Shown one piece after another: positions 39,501-51,322 of a stretch of 64,000 nt of DNA. The translations under genes were made by a program, and so were the position numbers. Every line of letters begins with the position of its first letter. Positions within the stretch are counted from its first letter, which is position 1. The DNA is from Glutinoglossum americanum. Its lineage: Eukaryota; Ascomycota; Geoglossomycetes; Geoglossales; Geoglossaceae. The DNA is taken from contig JAGHQL010000050.1 in assembly GCA_020080175.1 (NCBI GenBank), forward strand, positions 83,513-147,512, given 5' to 3'. The notes beneath the pieces are model-generated. The model had not been told where the DNA came from and searched no databases. It saw nothing but the letters and a program-made list of their open reading frames with translations.

Positions 39501-40280
39501 TAGAAACCGGCCATGGCACTGTTCATGGTACCGTTAAAGTCGATGACGAGGAGGGCTTTGGAGGAGACTGGAAGATCCGTAGGAAACAACAGAGTCACGC
39601 GTTGTAGTTTCTCGTTGTAGGAGATAGTGGAAGCCTTGAAGGACTCTTGTGCTATAGAGAATGTTAAATTAACCCCATACACTCTCAATCTAACAAACGG
39701 TGGGAATAGCTTACTCTTTGTGCGTTCCACAATGACCTCCGCACTGTTGACCTTGAGTTGATTGGCATTGAGTACTACCTCCTTTATGCTTCTCTTGATA
39801 TCAACGTCAATCTTGACGGTGCCCTGATAGCCGAAAGCGCCGCCAAGCTCGAGGCCATAGAGAGATATGGTATAGTTGGTAGGCTTCAAACTAACGTTTG
39901 GAGGTATCTTTTAGCGGAGGATCTCAGATAGAGGCTTAGGGACCATACGCGTCGGGTAAGACATCACGATCCTTGGATGCCATTTTGACAGGTTTTTCCG
40001 ACTGAAAAGCGAGCTTACTGGTTAGGCTGTTCTGAGCGGACGGGCTGGCAAGTGGAGTCTGGCGTTGGTTTTTGTTTAGAGAGTGTGCAGCAAAGAGCTC
40101 TTTTAAAGGCTGTGGTGGGGTTGCACTTTGCCCCGCGTTCGGCTGTGAGGTAAAGCCGCCCCGTTGTACTGGAAAGGGTCTAAGTAGAGTTGATCCACAT
40201 TCTCCAAGGTTGAGGCTGCAGATACGAGCTCTAGCCACCGGCGACAGGCGCCCAACCCAGGCTAGTCCAATGCTTGCCAT
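36551..40280 (-). CDS. M1-family zinc aminopeptidase (APE2/AAP1 type)
   Basis: Removes N-terminal Ala/Arg/Leu residues from peptides; orthologue of yeast Ape2/Aap1 and mammalian puromycin-sensitive aminopeptidase. Thirteen exons: 39963-40280, 39715-39907, 39224-39651, 39003-39167, 38881-38937, 38601-38718, 38427-38543, 38340-38365, 38054-38264, 37936-38006, 37456-37883, 37193-37405 and 36551-37145 (979 residues). Substrate motif HGAMENWGL; zinc site HELAHQW with its third ligand in LNEGFATW. The intron between exons 6 and 7 cuts the glutamate codon of HELAH; exon 8 has only 26 bases. The first donor (GTCTTA) is weak and least certain. The start at 40280 adds an Arg-rich, mitochondrial-leader-like N-terminus; [10 protein letters not shown] at 39983 gives a shorter cytosolic form, as seen for yeast APE2. 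Confidence 0.9.
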
Positions 40281-40746
40281 GGATTCTTCTGTTCTCGTAA
40301 TAACAAGTTTTGGAATCCACCTCACCCCATCGGTTGGGTGGTGAAACTTCCGCCCTGAGTGGCCCAAAATTTGGGTTTCGAGGTACTCCCAAGCCTCAAG
40401 CTTGGCTGTGGATTTACCTGACTCTCTAGCGGTTGGGCACTTTGCATTCCTTATAGTCCAACGGAACGGAGATATTGTAATTGCCCCAGAACAGCGCAGT
40501 TGTAATATTTGGGCATGGTTGGTCAGTTGGGAGATTTTTTCCCCCCAAAATATCAATTAACCACCCTGTTGCTACGCTGCTCGCCGACGGTACAAAATTA
40601 TATAAGGTGGTATAATATAACCAGCTAGACTCCAACAAAATGACCGATAGTATCCTCCAACCCCAAAACCCATAACATCTGTCGTTATACATGGTGCATG
40701 TCAAATATCTGTTGCTATGACGTTCTTACTGCCCCACCGGAATCCA
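40281..40746. other. Aminopeptidase promoter region
   Basis: The aminopeptidase reading frame stays open upstream to about 40556, but the sequence there has no protein character. No other gene seen. Confidence 0.5.
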
Positions 40747-41151
40747 CTAAAGCCTTATGTTCACATCTAGGCAAGGGACTCTCCATTCCCTCCGTCCAAG
40801 TAAGCTCCTAATCCATTCTACCCCGATGCCAGTCCATTCAGCCCTCGTCTCCAATTTCCTTCTCACTCCTTCTACTGCTGCGCCTGCCATTGCTGCCACG
40901 GTGTTGTTCAGCGCAGTCGCTAGGAAAGAGATGTCTTCGGATGTTGAATTTGTGATTGCTGGTGATTTGTTGATGAATTCCGGGATGGGGTTGGGTAGAG
41001 GAGATGAGAGGTGTCGTGGCTCAAACCAATTGCTATGGAAGTCGAAGAAGCAGTGGTCGGACCAGTTGCAAGATGAGATGAAGAGTATTAAGAGGAGCGC
41101 GGAGCAGTAAACACATGGTCGGTTTAGGAAATAGGTTGAGACGAAGAACAT
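40747..41151 (-). CDS. Doubtful hypothetical protein (134 residues)
   Basis: I do not recognise this ORF. From the ATG at 41151 the product begins with two short hydrophobic stretches separated by NRPCVY (VSTYFLN and ALLLILFISS), then a Pro/Asn-rich region, and an amphipathic segment with NNTVAAMAGAAVEGVRRKLE. The hydrophobic start could be a signal or membrane anchor. The frame is open upstream of the ATG. No intron signs. It sits between the divergent aminopeptidase and EDC4-like genes and could be spurious. Confidence 0.25.
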   Translation of the reverse strand: MFFVSTYFLNRPCVYCSALLLILFISSCNWSDHCFFDFHSNWFEPRHLSSPLPNPIPEFINKSPAITNSTSEDISFLATALNNTVAAMAGAAVEGVRRKLETRAEWTGIGVEWIRSLLGRREWRVPCLDVNIRL

Positions 41152-41763
41152 TAAAATGAACGCTGGGGAGGCATTCGTTGGAATGAACAGAAGGGGGAGC
41201 CAACTGCAGTCGCATGAGGAGTCAGCATGGTGTCGCACACATATACGCAACTAACTGAAGAGCGGTAGACAAGTGGTCCTTTACCTTCGCAAGCAAAACA
41301 TGTTGGCTACTTGTCTGTCTGTCCGTCTCAAGAACTACTTTCAAAGCTGGCTGGCAGACGGCACCCTGCCTGCGAGCGGGCGGCTGGTCTGCAGCTGTGC
41401 TCGTGGATCAGGTGCGAGAGTTTTTAGGCCTGCGGACGAGAAAAGAAAGAAAAATTACGATCTCTTTGGGTTCTAGAGTAATGTTGAAAGTTGGAGTGAT
41501 GAGTTGGCGGTGTGAAAGATTGATGCCAGATTAGGTTTAGTGCCGCATGATCGTTTCTCACAACCGCAAATTCACTCCAACAAGCTCTCGGCGTCATCTA
41601 ACCTCTCATCTACTTCCACTTCACATCGTTAAGCACAGTTTTACGAGTCGCTTCCTTCCCATTGCCTTCTCGAAAGTACACTGCTGTTTATCACTCTATT
41701 TGATAGTTCAATCTTAATTATCGTGATTTTGTGCGTTTCCAACGCGTTTGAGGGCTGCTAGAT
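41152..41763. other. Promoter/5' leader of the EDC4-like gene
   Basis: 612 bases; the last 150 are C/T-rich, as in many fungal 5' leaders. No gene seen. Confidence 0.5.
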
Positions 41764-44700
41764 ATGGCAGACCCAGACCAGTTGAGCAGCTCCTTCGAAT
41801 CGCTTCTCGATCGACTCCGTCAACAGAGCGCCAACAGCCCAAATGCAATACCTTCCGCTAGTGACCAGTCTACGAATCAGCGACATCATCAGCAGAATCA
41901 AGCTCAAAGCCTTCAGCAGCCGAACGAGTTGTTACGGTCGTTTTTTAATCCTCCGGTCACCCAAGCTTCTCAATCTCAATCTCAGCCGTATGGATACCAA
42001 CAGAAAACCTCTTCGTCACCAATCGCCTCCCCATTACCCAGTAGCTCTCATCCTCGCTCCGGCGTAGCAAGTCCCCTAGGTCCAATTCCGCAGAACCGAA
42101 CCCCAGCACCCTCTGCGGAGCATGCGAATGCAGAACAACGCGCAGCGAGTTTACTTAGCCTTTTGAAGTTTCCACCATCAACCTCAGTCTCGTTACCTAC
42201 CACACCTGCAGCTCAGACAAAGCCTTGGACATCCACGATACCTAATGGCGCACAAAATTTCCAATCCCAACAAAATCAAAACGGCCACGGGAGGGCAATA
42301 TCAGCGTCAGACTTGGTGGCCTCTTTTATGGGGAAGCAAGCGATTTCACTGTCAAAATCCCCCCCTACAACATCGCATGCACAGGACAATGCTGAGATCA
42401 AGCGCGATCCTGCGGAACCTTCGTTGGCAGCCGCGCCCAACCCACAAGAATTTCTCCTGCAGTTGCTCAATCGCCCTAAGCCAGCACAAGACGATGCCCT
42501 ATCGTCGCCTCAATTAGCGAAGAACGAAACACCCTCCGAACAACATAGCTTAGATGCGCCTATGACAAACCTCACCCAAACCCTCGCAGAAACTTCTCTT
42601 CAACAGTCTTTCCCAGGCCAATCTCAGTCAAACAAGCCTTTCCCTCTGGCTACGAATGGGTCTCGACAGACCATTGGGACGGATGGGGACGGTCACCCTG
42701 TCAGCTCAAAAGCAGAGCAGACCACCCAACAACCTCCAACATCACTGTTCACATACGTGAATCCTTTTGATCAGCTAGCTGCGTCCTCACCGCGTAATCG
42801 TACACCTAAAATCGAAACTCCTCGTTCAGAGGCGCATGCATCAGCTGGAGAGGCAACGCCAGGCACTGATGATGGTAATAAGCGGAAGATTAAGGGATCT
42901 CCTGACTCGGCGCAAGTCCACTCGAGGAGGAAATCGAGCCCGAATGAAGAAGATGCTTCATCAATTCTATCGTCTCCTGCTATGAGCTTATTGCCCGATG
43001 GGCGGAGCCATCTGGAAGCATTGATGGGCATCGGTGCTCCCGATAAGGCAGATACCACAAAGGAACCACCTGCTGAGGTAAGCACACAACAGGACAAGCA
43101 AACCCAAGAGATCCCTACAGAGGCTCAGCCCAACGAAGCTGAAATGTTAAAGAATATGGAGAACGAAAAAGGTGTAGCTACTAAGGAATTGTCTAAGGGG
43201 AGGGAACAGCCTTTGCATGATACAACAGTAGAAACTAAGAAAGAAGTCGGGAAAGATGGAGACCAAGACGTGCTAGAGGAGGGCATTCCTAATCCGGTTG
43301 CAGAGGCGGTGAAAAATGTCGTTAACCACGCTGCTGAGGGCAACCTGGCCGATAGTTGGGAAAGCGCAGATGGAGAGGATACCCCCGAAAAGGATGAAGA
43401 GCTAATTGTCCGCGTCTACGATTTTCCGATGAAGCCTTTCGTTTCTATAACTTTGAAGCCAATTGAAATCCCCCGAGCAATCTTTAGGGTAGATTCGGTA
43501 ATGGATATTTCACGCCTGAAGAAGGACTTTGAACAGATTGACCGGACGCTTGCGACATCCACAAACAAATTTATTGTTTATGCACTGGCGAAGAATGGGG
43601 GTTTTAGGATCATTCGACAGGCAGATGGTAGAGATAAACAGGTCTTCCGTGGCATTCACGATCGAATATTCAATGTCTCTGCCTCGACTGCCCGATCAGC
43701 TTCCCCGACATTTGGCACAGAAGCCGTACTAGGTACAGGGCTAAGTGGGACCATTTATTGGACCTTGATTCGCAAACCGTCCGAGGATTGTTTTGATCAA
43801 GACGTTGAGAGTTATGGTTTCATCCTCCCGCCAACACCGGACGCTCACGCATCAGGCGGGCAGTTGAAAACGAGAGCGAAGACAAGCTCTTGCCACCCGG
43901 AATTCTTTGCTATTGGGCGGGGAAAATCGATTTTTATCGTATGGCCTTTAGTTGCGAGGGATGACAGATACACCAAAGACTCTAAAAAACATAGGGTCGT
44001 GGATTCCGAAAAATATTTCAAGGAGCGATGCCTGAAGATCAACACCGGAAAGGCTGGAAAAGACTTTACTTTCAGTGAAGATGACTCCGCAATTGTGTCA
44101 CTCGACAAAGCTGGCAGAGTCAGGGTGTGGGATGTGCAAGAACTCTTGAGTGAGGCATATGGAGACCCGAAATTGGTGAAGATGCCAGTTGAAGTCAACA
44201 CCCCGCTTATGACACTCATGACGGCCATTCCTTCAGAGAAAGCTTGGCCCACGTCTGTTCTCTTGGTAGACAAGCTTCGCCCTTACGTTAAATGTACCGC
44301 ACTCAGATACCTTATTGTGGGCATGAAGCAGAATCACACGCTCCAGCTTTGGGATCTTGGACTTGGCAAGGCGGTGCAGGAGTTAAATTTTCCTCATGAT
44401 AAAGAGTCGGATGCTATTTGCAGTGTCGCCTACGACCCCGCCTCTGGGATCATTGTAGTTGGGCACCCGACGAGGAACTCGATCTATTTCATCCACCTTT
44501 CGGCGCCGAAATACAACCTCAGCACCATGTCTCAGGCGCGATACATCCAGCGCGTTGCGCAGAAGGATTCTTCGATACCAAAACCTGACGCCACAGCTAT
44601 CATGAGTGGATTGAGAGAGTATTCATTTGCAACAAAAGGACAACTTCGGAGCCTCGATGTTCTGTCTCGACCCCACCCTCCAGTCCTCACGGAACGCGAC

Positions 44701-46678
44701 GATCCCGTTTTGTTTGAGCTCTACTGCATGCATTCTAGAGGTGTAACCTGCATATCTATCAAGAAAGAGGACCTGGGTTGGAGTAAGGATAGTAGAGTGC
44801 TGCATCCGGTGAATGCAGTGAAGGAAGGCGTAGTGGAAATTGAAGACCTCCGAGAAATTCCGGCTGCGATTTCCACCGAACCATCCTCATCGGTGAACGA
44901 AAATGACGGAGCTACAGCATCTCCTACGGCTTTAATTGCCAAGCCTATTCCGAAGGAGATCGTGAAGAAGAGTGTGATAGGCAGTGCTAGACCAAACAGC
45001 GCTGTGAATCCTCAAACTGTGGTCATTGCTTCTACGCTTGCCAGAGTAGAGAGCAAAACTGATGCTGCGCGTACTGCCTTGATAAACGGCACAAGTGAAG
45101 GCTCGACCAAACCGGAGAAGTCGAAACGAGTTAGGAAAGACGAACTAGCATCTTCTGTGTCCAAGGCAACAGACTCACCATCCTATGCTATCGCCGCCCG
45201 TCAAGGCAAGTCACCGTTACCTCGCGTGCCGGCTTCCCCGAGCAAAGAGGGTAGCCGTTCCACCCTACCAAAACCAATGTCTGTAGTCCCTGAGGTTCCC
45301 GGTGGTACTGCGAACGAGACTGAGCATTCCCCTGTCCTTCCTGATGCTGGGTCCATAAATTTGGGTATCTCCGGAAACTTCCTTGATAAGGAGATGAAAA
45401 AGGTTGAGAAGGCCGTTTCCGCTGAATTTTCGAAGGTCATCACCCGCGAGCTGGGCGCCCTTTACAGCCGCTTTGACGAAGACAAACGTATACAGCAAGC
45501 TACAGGAGACGCAAAGCAGGATGCTGTCTTGCGACTTATTTCTAGCACCTTGTCAGAAAATGTTGAGAAGACTCTCGGACGCATTATCAACACAAACATC
45601 CAGCAGGTCGTTCTCCCGTCTATCGCTGATGTCACTGCCACAGCGATCGATCGAAGGCTCGCGGAGAATCTCGCTCAAAGCCTCAGTCAGAATATCCCTC
45701 GGGAACTTAAAACTGTACTCCCTGAGACTATCAGTCGAGCTATCCAGAACCCAGATGTCTTACGAGTGGTTGCGGACTCTGTCTCCCTCAAGCTAGCGGG
45801 ACATATTGAGAATGAGTTCTCAACAGTTCTCCACAACACGATCTCGCCCGCATTTAAGTCCCTTGCAATTGAAGCTGCTAAGAAAATAGCTGGGGAAGTT
45901 GAGCATCGCACTGCGGAACAACTCCGTAGAGCTGACGTACAACGTCAGAGTGATAGCAAGAAGATGGATCAATTAACCAACCTCATTCGTGGGCTATCAG
46001 AAACTGTGCATACTATGGCATCTGCTCAGGCTGAATTTCAAAGCGAGATCCTCAAATTGCAGCGGCAATTACAGCATCAATCTGTCCGAGATGAAGATAC
46101 ACCAACTCCACCTACCCAAGAGAAGTCTCCAGAGGAATTAGAAGCTGAAGCGATCGTACAAATGTTAGATGATGGCAGAATTGAGGAAGGCACAGTTATG
46201 GTAAGGGTTATGGGAACCTAGGATATTTCCGCCGCTGACATTGTGTTATGGTACAGTGGCTCCAGTCCGGTCCCCGGCAGCCCGAACTTTTCGACCGAAT
46301 CTTTGCCCGTCAAGGTCCTGGTTTCGTTCGTTCTTTATCTCCGCTCGTTATGCTCTCTGTCGCTGCCGCGATTACAACGTCTTTCGACTCCTTTCCAATA
46401 GAGCGCCTCCAATGGCTGGAAACCATTCTTCTTGTAATGGATCCATTGGTATGATTCCTTTGCGTACTGGGTTGCTTGCCAGAGCGAACTGACGTGTTCT
46501 ACAGCACCAGGAAGTTCGCGAGATGGTTCCAAAGATCATGGACGTTCTGATTCAGCGTATGGAGCATATGTACATGGGTCTCTCTGAGAGCAATGCAGGC
46601 GATCCGGTTTTGAAAAAGCTTCCCGCGCTCTGGAGAAAAGCAAAACAACTGAAGCAGGCGGCCGAGCGGGGTTATTAG
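41764..46678 (+). CDS. EDC4/Ge-1-like mRNA decapping scaffold (WD40 plus C-terminal helical domain)
   Basis: A P-body scaffold expected to join the decapping enzyme DCP2 with its activators. Exons are 41764-46200, 46257-46448 and 46505-46678 (1600 residues). The first 480 residues are Gln/Ser/Pro-rich and disordered. A WD40-like propeller spans about 540-1010, with blocks VSLDKAGRVRVWD, LIVGMKQNHTLQLWDLG and ICSVAYDPASGIIVVGHP. A Ser/Lys linker follows, then a long alpha-helical region with amphipathic repeats (TLSENVEKTLGRIINTNI, PSIADVTATAIDRRLAE) and a coiled coil (about 1395-1435). The conserved tail motif WLQSGPRQPELFDRIF lies just after the first intron, which is the strongest link to EDC4. 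It could be another propeller scaffold, but domain order and the C-terminal domain fit EDC4 best. Confidence 0.78.
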
Positions 46679-47416
46679 GCCATTACCCCAACGATCTGAA
46701 GTGGGTAGTTTAGAAGTCCTACAAAGTCCCAGGCTGGAGGTTAGCGGAGAAGACGCTAAAGCGGAAGTAAGAAGCGCTATGATGTTAGGATATCTGGATG
46801 TGAAAGCTGGGAGCAATCAACAATACAACTCGCAAGATGGTGACACCGATTTATACATTCCAGAGACCGGTACGTGGGGTCGAAAGCTACGGAGCCTGAA
46901 GGGTATCTGAATCACGACCTACTCCGTGATCCAGCTAGTCATTCAAGACTTTCAACTTTCAACTTTTAACGCCCAACTGCCACTTTCGGACTCGTTTCAT
47001 GATGTGAGGGGGAGTTGAACATCAAGACCTTTCTTTATCGAAACTCATGCCTTGTTGTTTCAGGGCCCGGTTTCACCGCGGGGAAGCCGTCTATGTCTAG
47101 GAGTGGGCTGAGGTCTTACGGGGGTTAATTTTTCTTCGCAGTAAAATAGGGCATTTATGAGGAAAAGCAAGGAAATACTTGCATCAGCGTGTAACTCTAG
47201 GTAGTAATTCAAATGGATACGGTTATGAATTCATGCCGCAGCCGATATCGCATGGCATGGGTGGACACCTACCAAAGCTTGGCGCTAAACCACTAATTTT
47301 TCCCGTCAAAAATATTCCGGTTAACATCATTAAATTGATTACAGTACCTACACTGACTGATCCCCACTACCGGAGGAATCTTGAAAAGCATAGTAACTGT
47401 ATTTGCATTTGTTAAT
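46679..47416. other. Intergenic region
   Basis: 738 bases between plus-strand genes; terminator and carrier-gene promoter. No gene seen. Confidence 0.6.
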
Positions 47417-48793
47417 ATGGCCCCGGCAATTGTTCCAGTACCCCATGGGTCTGCAGCGAAGGCTTTTGAGAAGGAATCAACGCTTTCGCGGTTGCTAGGT
47501 TCAGGTGAGCGATAACTAGATGCATTATATCAATTAACTACTAAACAGAGTTATTAGGTTCTGCTGGAATTGCGGAGCTAGCTGTCTTTCATCCCGTACG
47601 ATCATCACCCTCCCAGGAGTTGGTCGTGACTTCACACTCATGATCACTATAGGTAGATACGATTGCAAAACGGTTGATGAGCAACCATGGGAAGGTCAAT
47701 TGCTATGACCCTCGATTGCGATCACTTCAGATAGCTGATGTACGGTTTGTAGATTATGTCAGTCTCGAAACTTAACTCGGTCATCTTTAAGGAGTACGCG
47801 GACGTTGCAGTTCACCGCAAATTTTTCTCGTTATTCCCAGGTATTGGATATGCAGCCGGCTACAAGGTATATTCAGGGCAAAGGAGAGATAATCTTGGTA
47901 TAAGATTATCTAATTGGAGCACCAGGTTCTACAAAGAGTTTATAAGTATGGAGGACAGCCGTTCGTCCGCGACTACTTAGCAAAACATCATGGATCGAGT
48001 TTTGATGAGGCCTTTGGAAAGGGAACTGGAAAAGCGATTATGCATGCAACAGCCGGAAGGTATTTCCTCTTCAGCAGATTAGCATATAGTATCGGGAGTA
48101 TGCTGAACGCATGTTATGCATATAGTTTAATCGGCATTGGCGAGATAGTCCTTCTACCCCTAGATGTATTAAAAATCAAACGCCAGACCAACCCAGAGGC
48201 TTTCAGAGGCAGAGGCATATTCAGAATCATCAAAGACGAAGGATTCGGTCTATATCGTGGCTGGGGGTGGACAGCCGCCCGGAACGCCCCTGGTTCATTC
48301 GCTGTAAGCTTTTCCGATTTAATTGGAGGCCCATTGGATAGCTACGTGTCCGCAGACTAACACGAAAGCCTACGTGCAGCTATTCGGAGGTTCCGCTTTC
48401 GCCAAAGAATATATCTACAAGCTCGATGACTACAACAGCGCCAGTTGGCTACAGAATTTCGTAGCTTCCATCGCCGGTGCTAGCGCCTCCCTAGTCGTGT
48501 CCGCACCCCTTGATGTCATCAAAACGAGAATTCAGAATAAAAACTTTGATAACCCCGAGAGCGGATTCCGGATAGTGCGGAACATGGTCCGAAACGAAGG
48601 CATGACTAGTTTCTTCAAGGGGCTAACACCCAAGGTACACCTCTTACTGCCATCCCTTGCTAAGTGTGACTCTTTGCAATTGTAGAGCGTGAGGGCTGAC
48701 TGGACCCAGTTGCTGATGACGGGACCAAAACTCGTGTTCTCGTTCTGGCTAGCGCAAACATTAATCCCTACGTTCAACAGGATGGGCATTTGA
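47417..48793 (+). CDS. GGC1: Mitochondrial GTP/GDP carrier (GGC1-like)
   Basis: An inner-membrane carrier that brings GTP into the matrix in exchange for GDP and affects iron homeostasis in yeast. Eight exons: 47417-47504, 47558-47595, 47653-47694, 47753-47866, 47926-48059, 48126-48303, 48380-48634 and 48710-48793 (310 residues), all in phase. Three carrier signatures are present: PVDTIAKR, PLDVLKIK and PLDVIKTR. GGC1-specific stretches include LNSVIFKEY, LFPGIGYAAGYKVLQRVYKYGGQP, SLIGIGEIVLLPLDVLKIKR and GWGWTAARNAPGSFALFGG. Two exons are only 38 and 42 bases. Identification at the level of the GGC1 subfamily is firm by motif content. Confidence 0.93.
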
Positions 48794-49218
48794 TAGACAC
48801 GATCTAGCTTTTCCAACACTCCACACAACCCATCCAAAAGCACCAAATTTTCCTTTCCCTTTTGCCACTTATTAACTCGTAATATGCTTGAAGGCAACCC
48901 TCCGATTCTCCAAAAGTTTTTTTTTTTTTCAAGCGAGCATGTATCCGACCTGATATCCAGCCCCTCCCGAGGGCACACAAAAGCTATCCGCTCGCAGGAT
49001 AGTGGTAGAGAACTTGTATTTGTACAGAATATGAATGGGGAGAGCCGCGGGGCAGACACTCCGCTATGCATAATGAACCCAAGCGCACAGCATGCATCCA
49101 AAGCTTGGCACTCGAAGAAAAAGGTGCCCAGCACGGCAACTTCCGCAGCCCAGAAACCGCCCCATTCATCAAGATACCCATAGGCCTCCCCGCACGCACG
49201 AGGTGAAGAAGTCAAAAA
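48794..49218. other. Intergenic region
   Basis: 425 bases with a poly-T run near 48918-48930. No gene recognised. Confidence 0.6.
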
Positions 49219-49579
49219 ATGGCTACAACAGCGCCTCGTTTCCAATACCTCATCTCCAAGTAAACGCCCCTCTCTTCCCATCCCTAACCTCAATCTAACA
49301 TACCCCATCAACGTAGGACACTCGATCCCGTCTTTGCGGTCTTCATTGGTGTCTCTGCTGCTTTTGTCAGGATACACCGGGAGGAGAAAGATGCGGGGAG
49401 GGCGGAGGGAGGGGTGTTAGAGGTGGTGGATACGGGGCTGAGGTAAGTGGGTTGTTGTTTCATGGGGTGTGAGGTGTGGAGTGTGGGGGGTTTGGCTAAT
49501 GGTGGCTTTGTGGGGTAGGAGGGCGGGCGTGACAGAGGAGTGGAGGGGGAAGTTAGGAGTTGGGAGAGGGGGGGAATGA
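49219..49579 (+). CDS. NCE101-like membrane microprotein (non-classical export)
   Basis: A tiny membrane protein of the fungal NCE101 family, tied in yeast to signal-peptide-independent export. Exons are 49219-49259, 49317-49442 and 49519-49579 (75 residues). The core QYLISK-TLDPVFAVFIGVSAAFVRIHREEK crosses the first intron and matches the family pattern: one membrane segment followed by RxxREEK. If the second intron (GTAAGT donor, TAG acceptor) is retained, translation stops at 49446, giving 56 residues, closer to the yeast length of 53. I list the spliced form because the donor is strong and the frame continues (LRRAGV). Either end keeps the conserved core. Confidence 0.7.
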
Positions 49580-50241
49580 TAGGTGGGGTTTTGAAAGAGC
49601 CGCATGATTACATGGTGGTTTGCGGGTTATTCTACAGCGCGAGTTGAGTCACTACGGAGTTGCGCCTCACACCGAGTCACCGCTATAGCGACATCTTGAG
49701 CACGGATGAGGTACACACGAATGGATAATGGGGGCACATGGCAACCTAATCCGGCGAAGGGGCTCCGGATTTCTTTTCTTTTTTGGAAGGGAAAAATGAA
49801 AACAAAGATGAATTTCGACTTCACACTGTATTAGAACACACTCTCAAGCAAAAGCAAAAATGAGAACAAGAGAAGAAAAAAGCCAAGCTCGAGGGGTTAA
49901 AAAGTCCATTCATTTTGCTCGTCTGCGGAAAAATGGATTCCCCGTTATGATATCCATTCCCCAAGAATGTTCGCTTGGTTGGATCTCTAATTCAAATGAA
50001 CGTACGCCATTTGGGTTATGACAGAGTTTCCGATATCGGGGCCAAGCAAAGGCTGGCTCCTTCAACCTCGCCACCTCACCGCTTCATCACGGAAATAACC
50101 TTCACCACTGCCATACCATAAATCTTTCCAGCATACCAACTGACCTGTAACGCCCGAGAGAGAGAAGTACCAATAGCAGATAGCAGGCTGTGGAGAACGA
50201 AATGACGCAGTTGATCGCGGGGTGGGCGAACACGTCAGCAT
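49580..50241. other. Convergent intergenic region
   Basis: 662 bases between NCE101-like (+) and ATG8 (-), mostly 3' flank; no gene seen. Confidence 0.6.
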
Positions 50242-50797
50242 TCAGCAGAGCTCACCGAAGGTGTTCTCGCCCGAATAACTACGATACAGCGTGTTAGTAC
50301 CCGCCGGATCAGATTAAACAGCAAGAGATTCAGCATACGTGATATACAGAAATCCATCCTCGTCCTTGTGCTCCTCATAGATGCTGCTCATCAGTGCAGC
50401 AGTGGGTGGCAGAACCTCATCGACGAAGATGAAAATGGCCTTTTCGGGTGAAAGTTTGATGCGCTTGCGGATCACATAGACGAACTGGCCGACGGTCAGG
50501 TCGGCAGGGACAAGATATTTCTTCTTATCGATGGTCGCGATGTCGGACTTCTCGACCTTTTCGCAGATCACCTAAGGAAGCAACGGGTGAGTGGATGAAT
50601 GATAGATATCACCCTTGCGACACGGAGGGTATAGATATCGAGAGGTTCAGAAGGTCGATGTAGAGGCCGACGACCTGCGAAGGAGGTGGTGGCCGGGAGG
50701 TACTTACTGGGATGCGATCGGCGTACTTCTGACGGATACGTTCCGCCTCCGCCTTGCGCTTCTCAAAGGGATGCTCGTCCTTAAACTTAGACCTCAT
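50242..50797 (-). CDS. ATG8: Autophagy ubiquitin-like protein ATG8
   Basis: Conjugated to phosphatidylethanolamine on autophagosome membranes after ATG4 cleavage. Exons are 50708-50797, 50339-50571 and 50242-50278 (119 residues). The N-terminus [21 protein letters not shown], the central [23 protein letters not shown], and [17 protein letters not shown] are diagnostic. The last exon, just 37 bases, encodes the processing site: ATG4 should cut after the Gly of TFG, removing only Glu-Leu-Cys. Reading on without this splice gives a false C-terminus (AESLAV), so the short exon matters. Arranged head-to-head with HEM13. Confidence 0.97.
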
Positions 50798-51322
50798 CTC
50801 GAAGATAGCTAGAACTTGTTGTTATTATGTTTGAGTGTTTGGAAGGGAAGATGGGGCTAGATGGGGTGGCGGTATGGTATTTGTAGTTGATGGGAGAGAA
50901 GTATGACTGACGACGAGTCGGTGAATAGGCGGTTAATGGGGGCGGGGTGTGTGTGAGCAATGCGACGACGACGCAGCCACCACAATTCCATTTTCGGTCT
51001 AGCGTAGCCGCTGCTTACTCATTTTCGTCCCATTGTTCCACCATAGCGATGTTACCCAGTTGTATCCAGCATCGTCGAGAGGGCATTGTGGGGAATGGAA
51101 AGTCCGTGGCAGTATAGATCTCGAATTTGAAACTGTGCTGTAGCTTCCAGCGGGTCGAATGTCTATCATGTTCTTCTAACCCATCTAGATTCCCCCCAGC
51201 GATGCAAACAAGCTAAACACCTATCCTAGACATCTAAACAATTAAAATTTTAATCCACCGTATTCAGAAAATCCAAAGCTCAAATGCTTCTCTGGTAACC
51301 AACGCCCATCCAATTAGATGCC
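50798..51322. promoter_or_regulatory. Shared divergent promoter region, ATG8 / HEM13
   Basis: 525 bases between the start codons of two divergently transcribed genes. It must contain both promoters and 5' leaders. I did not recognise a specific factor-binding site. Confidence 0.5.
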
